A stretch of DNA of 7,502 nt, taken from Akkermansiaceae bacterium. GTDB taxonomy: Bacteria; Verrucomicrobiota; Verrucomicrobiia; Verrucomicrobiales; Akkermansiaceae. Below, piece after piece: positions 6,840 to 7,502 of the stretch (position 1 is its first letter; each line of letters opens with the position of its first letter). The notes under the pieces were generated by a model that was not told where the DNA came from, did not search any database, and worked only from the letters and a program-made list of their open reading frames with translations. The translations under genes were made by a program, and so were the position numbers. The stretch is taken from the NCBI GenBank assembly GCA_025457805.1, contig JALOTR010000116.1, positions 1 through 7,502 of the forward strand, written 5' to 3'.

Positions 6840-6855
6840 TCCGCAAAGGCGGATT
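6838..6855. repeat. Perfect 7-bp inverted repeat in the divergent promoter region
   Basis: AATCCGC (6838-6844) and GCGGATT (6849-6855) are perfect reverse complements separated by the four bases AAAG. The right arm, as read on the minus strand, overlaps the first two bases of the candidate -35 of the SUMF1 operon. This could be a repressor operator or a small stem-loop. Neither strand has a T-run after it, so it does not look like an intrinsic terminator, and no gene ends here. Confidence 0.5.
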
Positions 6856-7006
6856 CTTGATATACGCGGAACTGCTCGCTGGTCCTACGGGAAAGAGGAA
6901 GTCGCCTGGCTTCGGGGTTAATCGTGGGATTCCTCCTTCCGTTTTGTGAAATGATCTTGCAGTGGCCGGTTTTGCCAGTATCCGTCAGCCCATCATTCCG
7001 AAAAAC

Positions 7007-7502
7007 ATGGGAGAAAAAGAATTGATCGAATTGTCGCGCCGCAGAGACGTGAGTGACGGGCGCATGAAGCTTGCGAGGTGGGTGGAATCCACCCCCGTGC
7101 AGACCTTCATTGTGGTGGTGATCCTCCTCAATGCGGCGATCCTCGGTTTGGAGACATCTCCGGCCATGATGGCGAAATGGGGTGGTCTGCTCGTCGCGCT
7201 CGACAAGGCCTGTCTTGGAGTATTCATCTTGGAAATCGGCATCAAGCTGTATGCCTACCGTGGCATGTTCTGGAAGAGCGGGTGGAATGTCTTCGATGTC
7301 GCCGTGGTGGGCATCGCGCTGGCGCCGGGTGCCGGAGCATGGGCGGTCTTGCGCTCGCTGCGTGTCTTGCGGGTGCTGCGTTTGCTCACGGTGATTCCTT
7401 CCCTGCGGAAAGTGGTGGCAGCGTTCCTCCACTCCATCCCGGGGCTTTCCGGGGTGGTGGCGGTGATGGCGATCTTTTTCTACACGGCTGGCGTGCTTGC
7501 CA
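7007..7502 (+). CDS. Voltage-gated sodium/cation channel, NaChBac-type, N-terminal part
   Basis: The frame is open from the ATG at 7007 to the right edge (165 complete codons), so the pore and C-terminus are missing. It encodes the voltage-sensor half of a single-domain, six-helix cation channel of the ion_trans family. A basic cytoplasmic N-terminus (1 to about 28) leads into S1 (about 31-49, FIVVVILLNAAILGLET). S2 (about 60-82) carries the sensor residues in the pattern F73-x-x-E76-x-x-x-K80. S3 (about 94-109) begins NVFD with D97. S4 contains four arginines at three-residue steps (R116, R119, R122, R125), and the S4-S5 linker and S5 follow (PSLRKVVAAFLHSIPGL...). The native channel would be a homotetramer in the inner membrane; NaChBac relatives conduct Na+, but the filter residues that set selectivity lie outside the window. 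An in-frame GTG at 6962 could add 15 residues. Neither start has a Shine-Dalgarno. It is divergent from the SUMF1 gene. Confidence 0.92.
   Translation, partial: MGEKELIELSRRRDVSDGRMKLARWVESTPVQTFIVVVILLNAAILGLETSPAMMAKWGGLLVALDKACLGVFILEIGIKLYAYRGMFWKSGWNVFDVAVVGIALAPGAGAWAVLRSLRVLRVLRLLTVIPSLRKVVAAFLHSIPGLSGVVAVMAIFFYTAGVLA

Noticed and set aside
6748..6846. N-terminal extension of the SUMF1-domain protein to an ATG at 6846.
   Set aside because: The added 33 residues precede a complete signal peptide, and a strong Shine-Dalgarno serves the ATG at 6747. The extension would also span the candidate promoter.
6815..7432. Minus-strand ORF of 205 codons overlapping the channel gene.
   Set aside because: It is antisense to a clear channel sequence, and its translation is His/Arg/Gln-rich without any domain.

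Overview
The window reads as ordinary chromosomal DNA from a member of the Planctomycetota-Verrucomicrobiota group, most likely a verrucomicrobium. The main evidence is a 929-residue secreted cytochrome of the PSCyt1 / Ig-like / DUF1549 / DUF1553 type, an architecture almost confined to that group. A large secreted SUMF1-fold protein with Ig-like and carbohydrate-binding-like modules fits the same picture. Most genes lack a clear Shine-Dalgarno sequence. Genus-level assignment is not possible by eye.

Layout. Positions 1-821 (minus strand) hold two small genes: a helical protein that runs off the left edge (269 to 1) and a 155-residue basic conserved protein of unknown function (821 to 354). 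Both use the same reading frame and are separated by one TGA plus a non-coding-looking linker. Positions 959-1450 (plus strand) encode a 163-residue single-pass membrane protein, transcribed divergently from the pair. A heptanucleotide GA-N5 repeat (1475-1524) fills the gap to the converging cytochrome gene. Positions 6747 to 1535 (minus strand) form a probable two-gene operon: a 783-residue secreted multidomain protein ending in a SUMF1 (FGE-sulfatase-fold) domain, followed 71 bp later by the cytochrome. A good Shine-Dalgarno, a plausible sigma70-type promoter and a perfect palindrome overlapping its -35 lie upstream of the first gene. From 7007 to the right edge (plus strand) is the start of a single-domain voltage-gated cation channel of the NaChBac type.

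How the genes may work together. The SUMF1 protein and the cytochrome both carry export signals and are probably co-transcribed, so they are likely to act outside the cytoplasmic membrane. The SUMF1 protein looks like a binding or recognition protein: two copies of a carbohydrate-binding-like domain, an Ig-like domain and a SUMF1 fold without the catalytic cysteine pair. The cytochrome would be the heme-bearing redox partner. No DUF1501 gene follows the cytochrome, although that is its usual companion. The two small genes on the left, the membrane protein and the channel show no functional link to this pair. There are no RNA genes, mobile elements, CRISPR arrays or gene-free stretches longer than 300 bases. 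I see no convincing evidence of a new defence or mobile system; the most distinctive items are the SUMF1-cytochrome pair and the heptad repeat.
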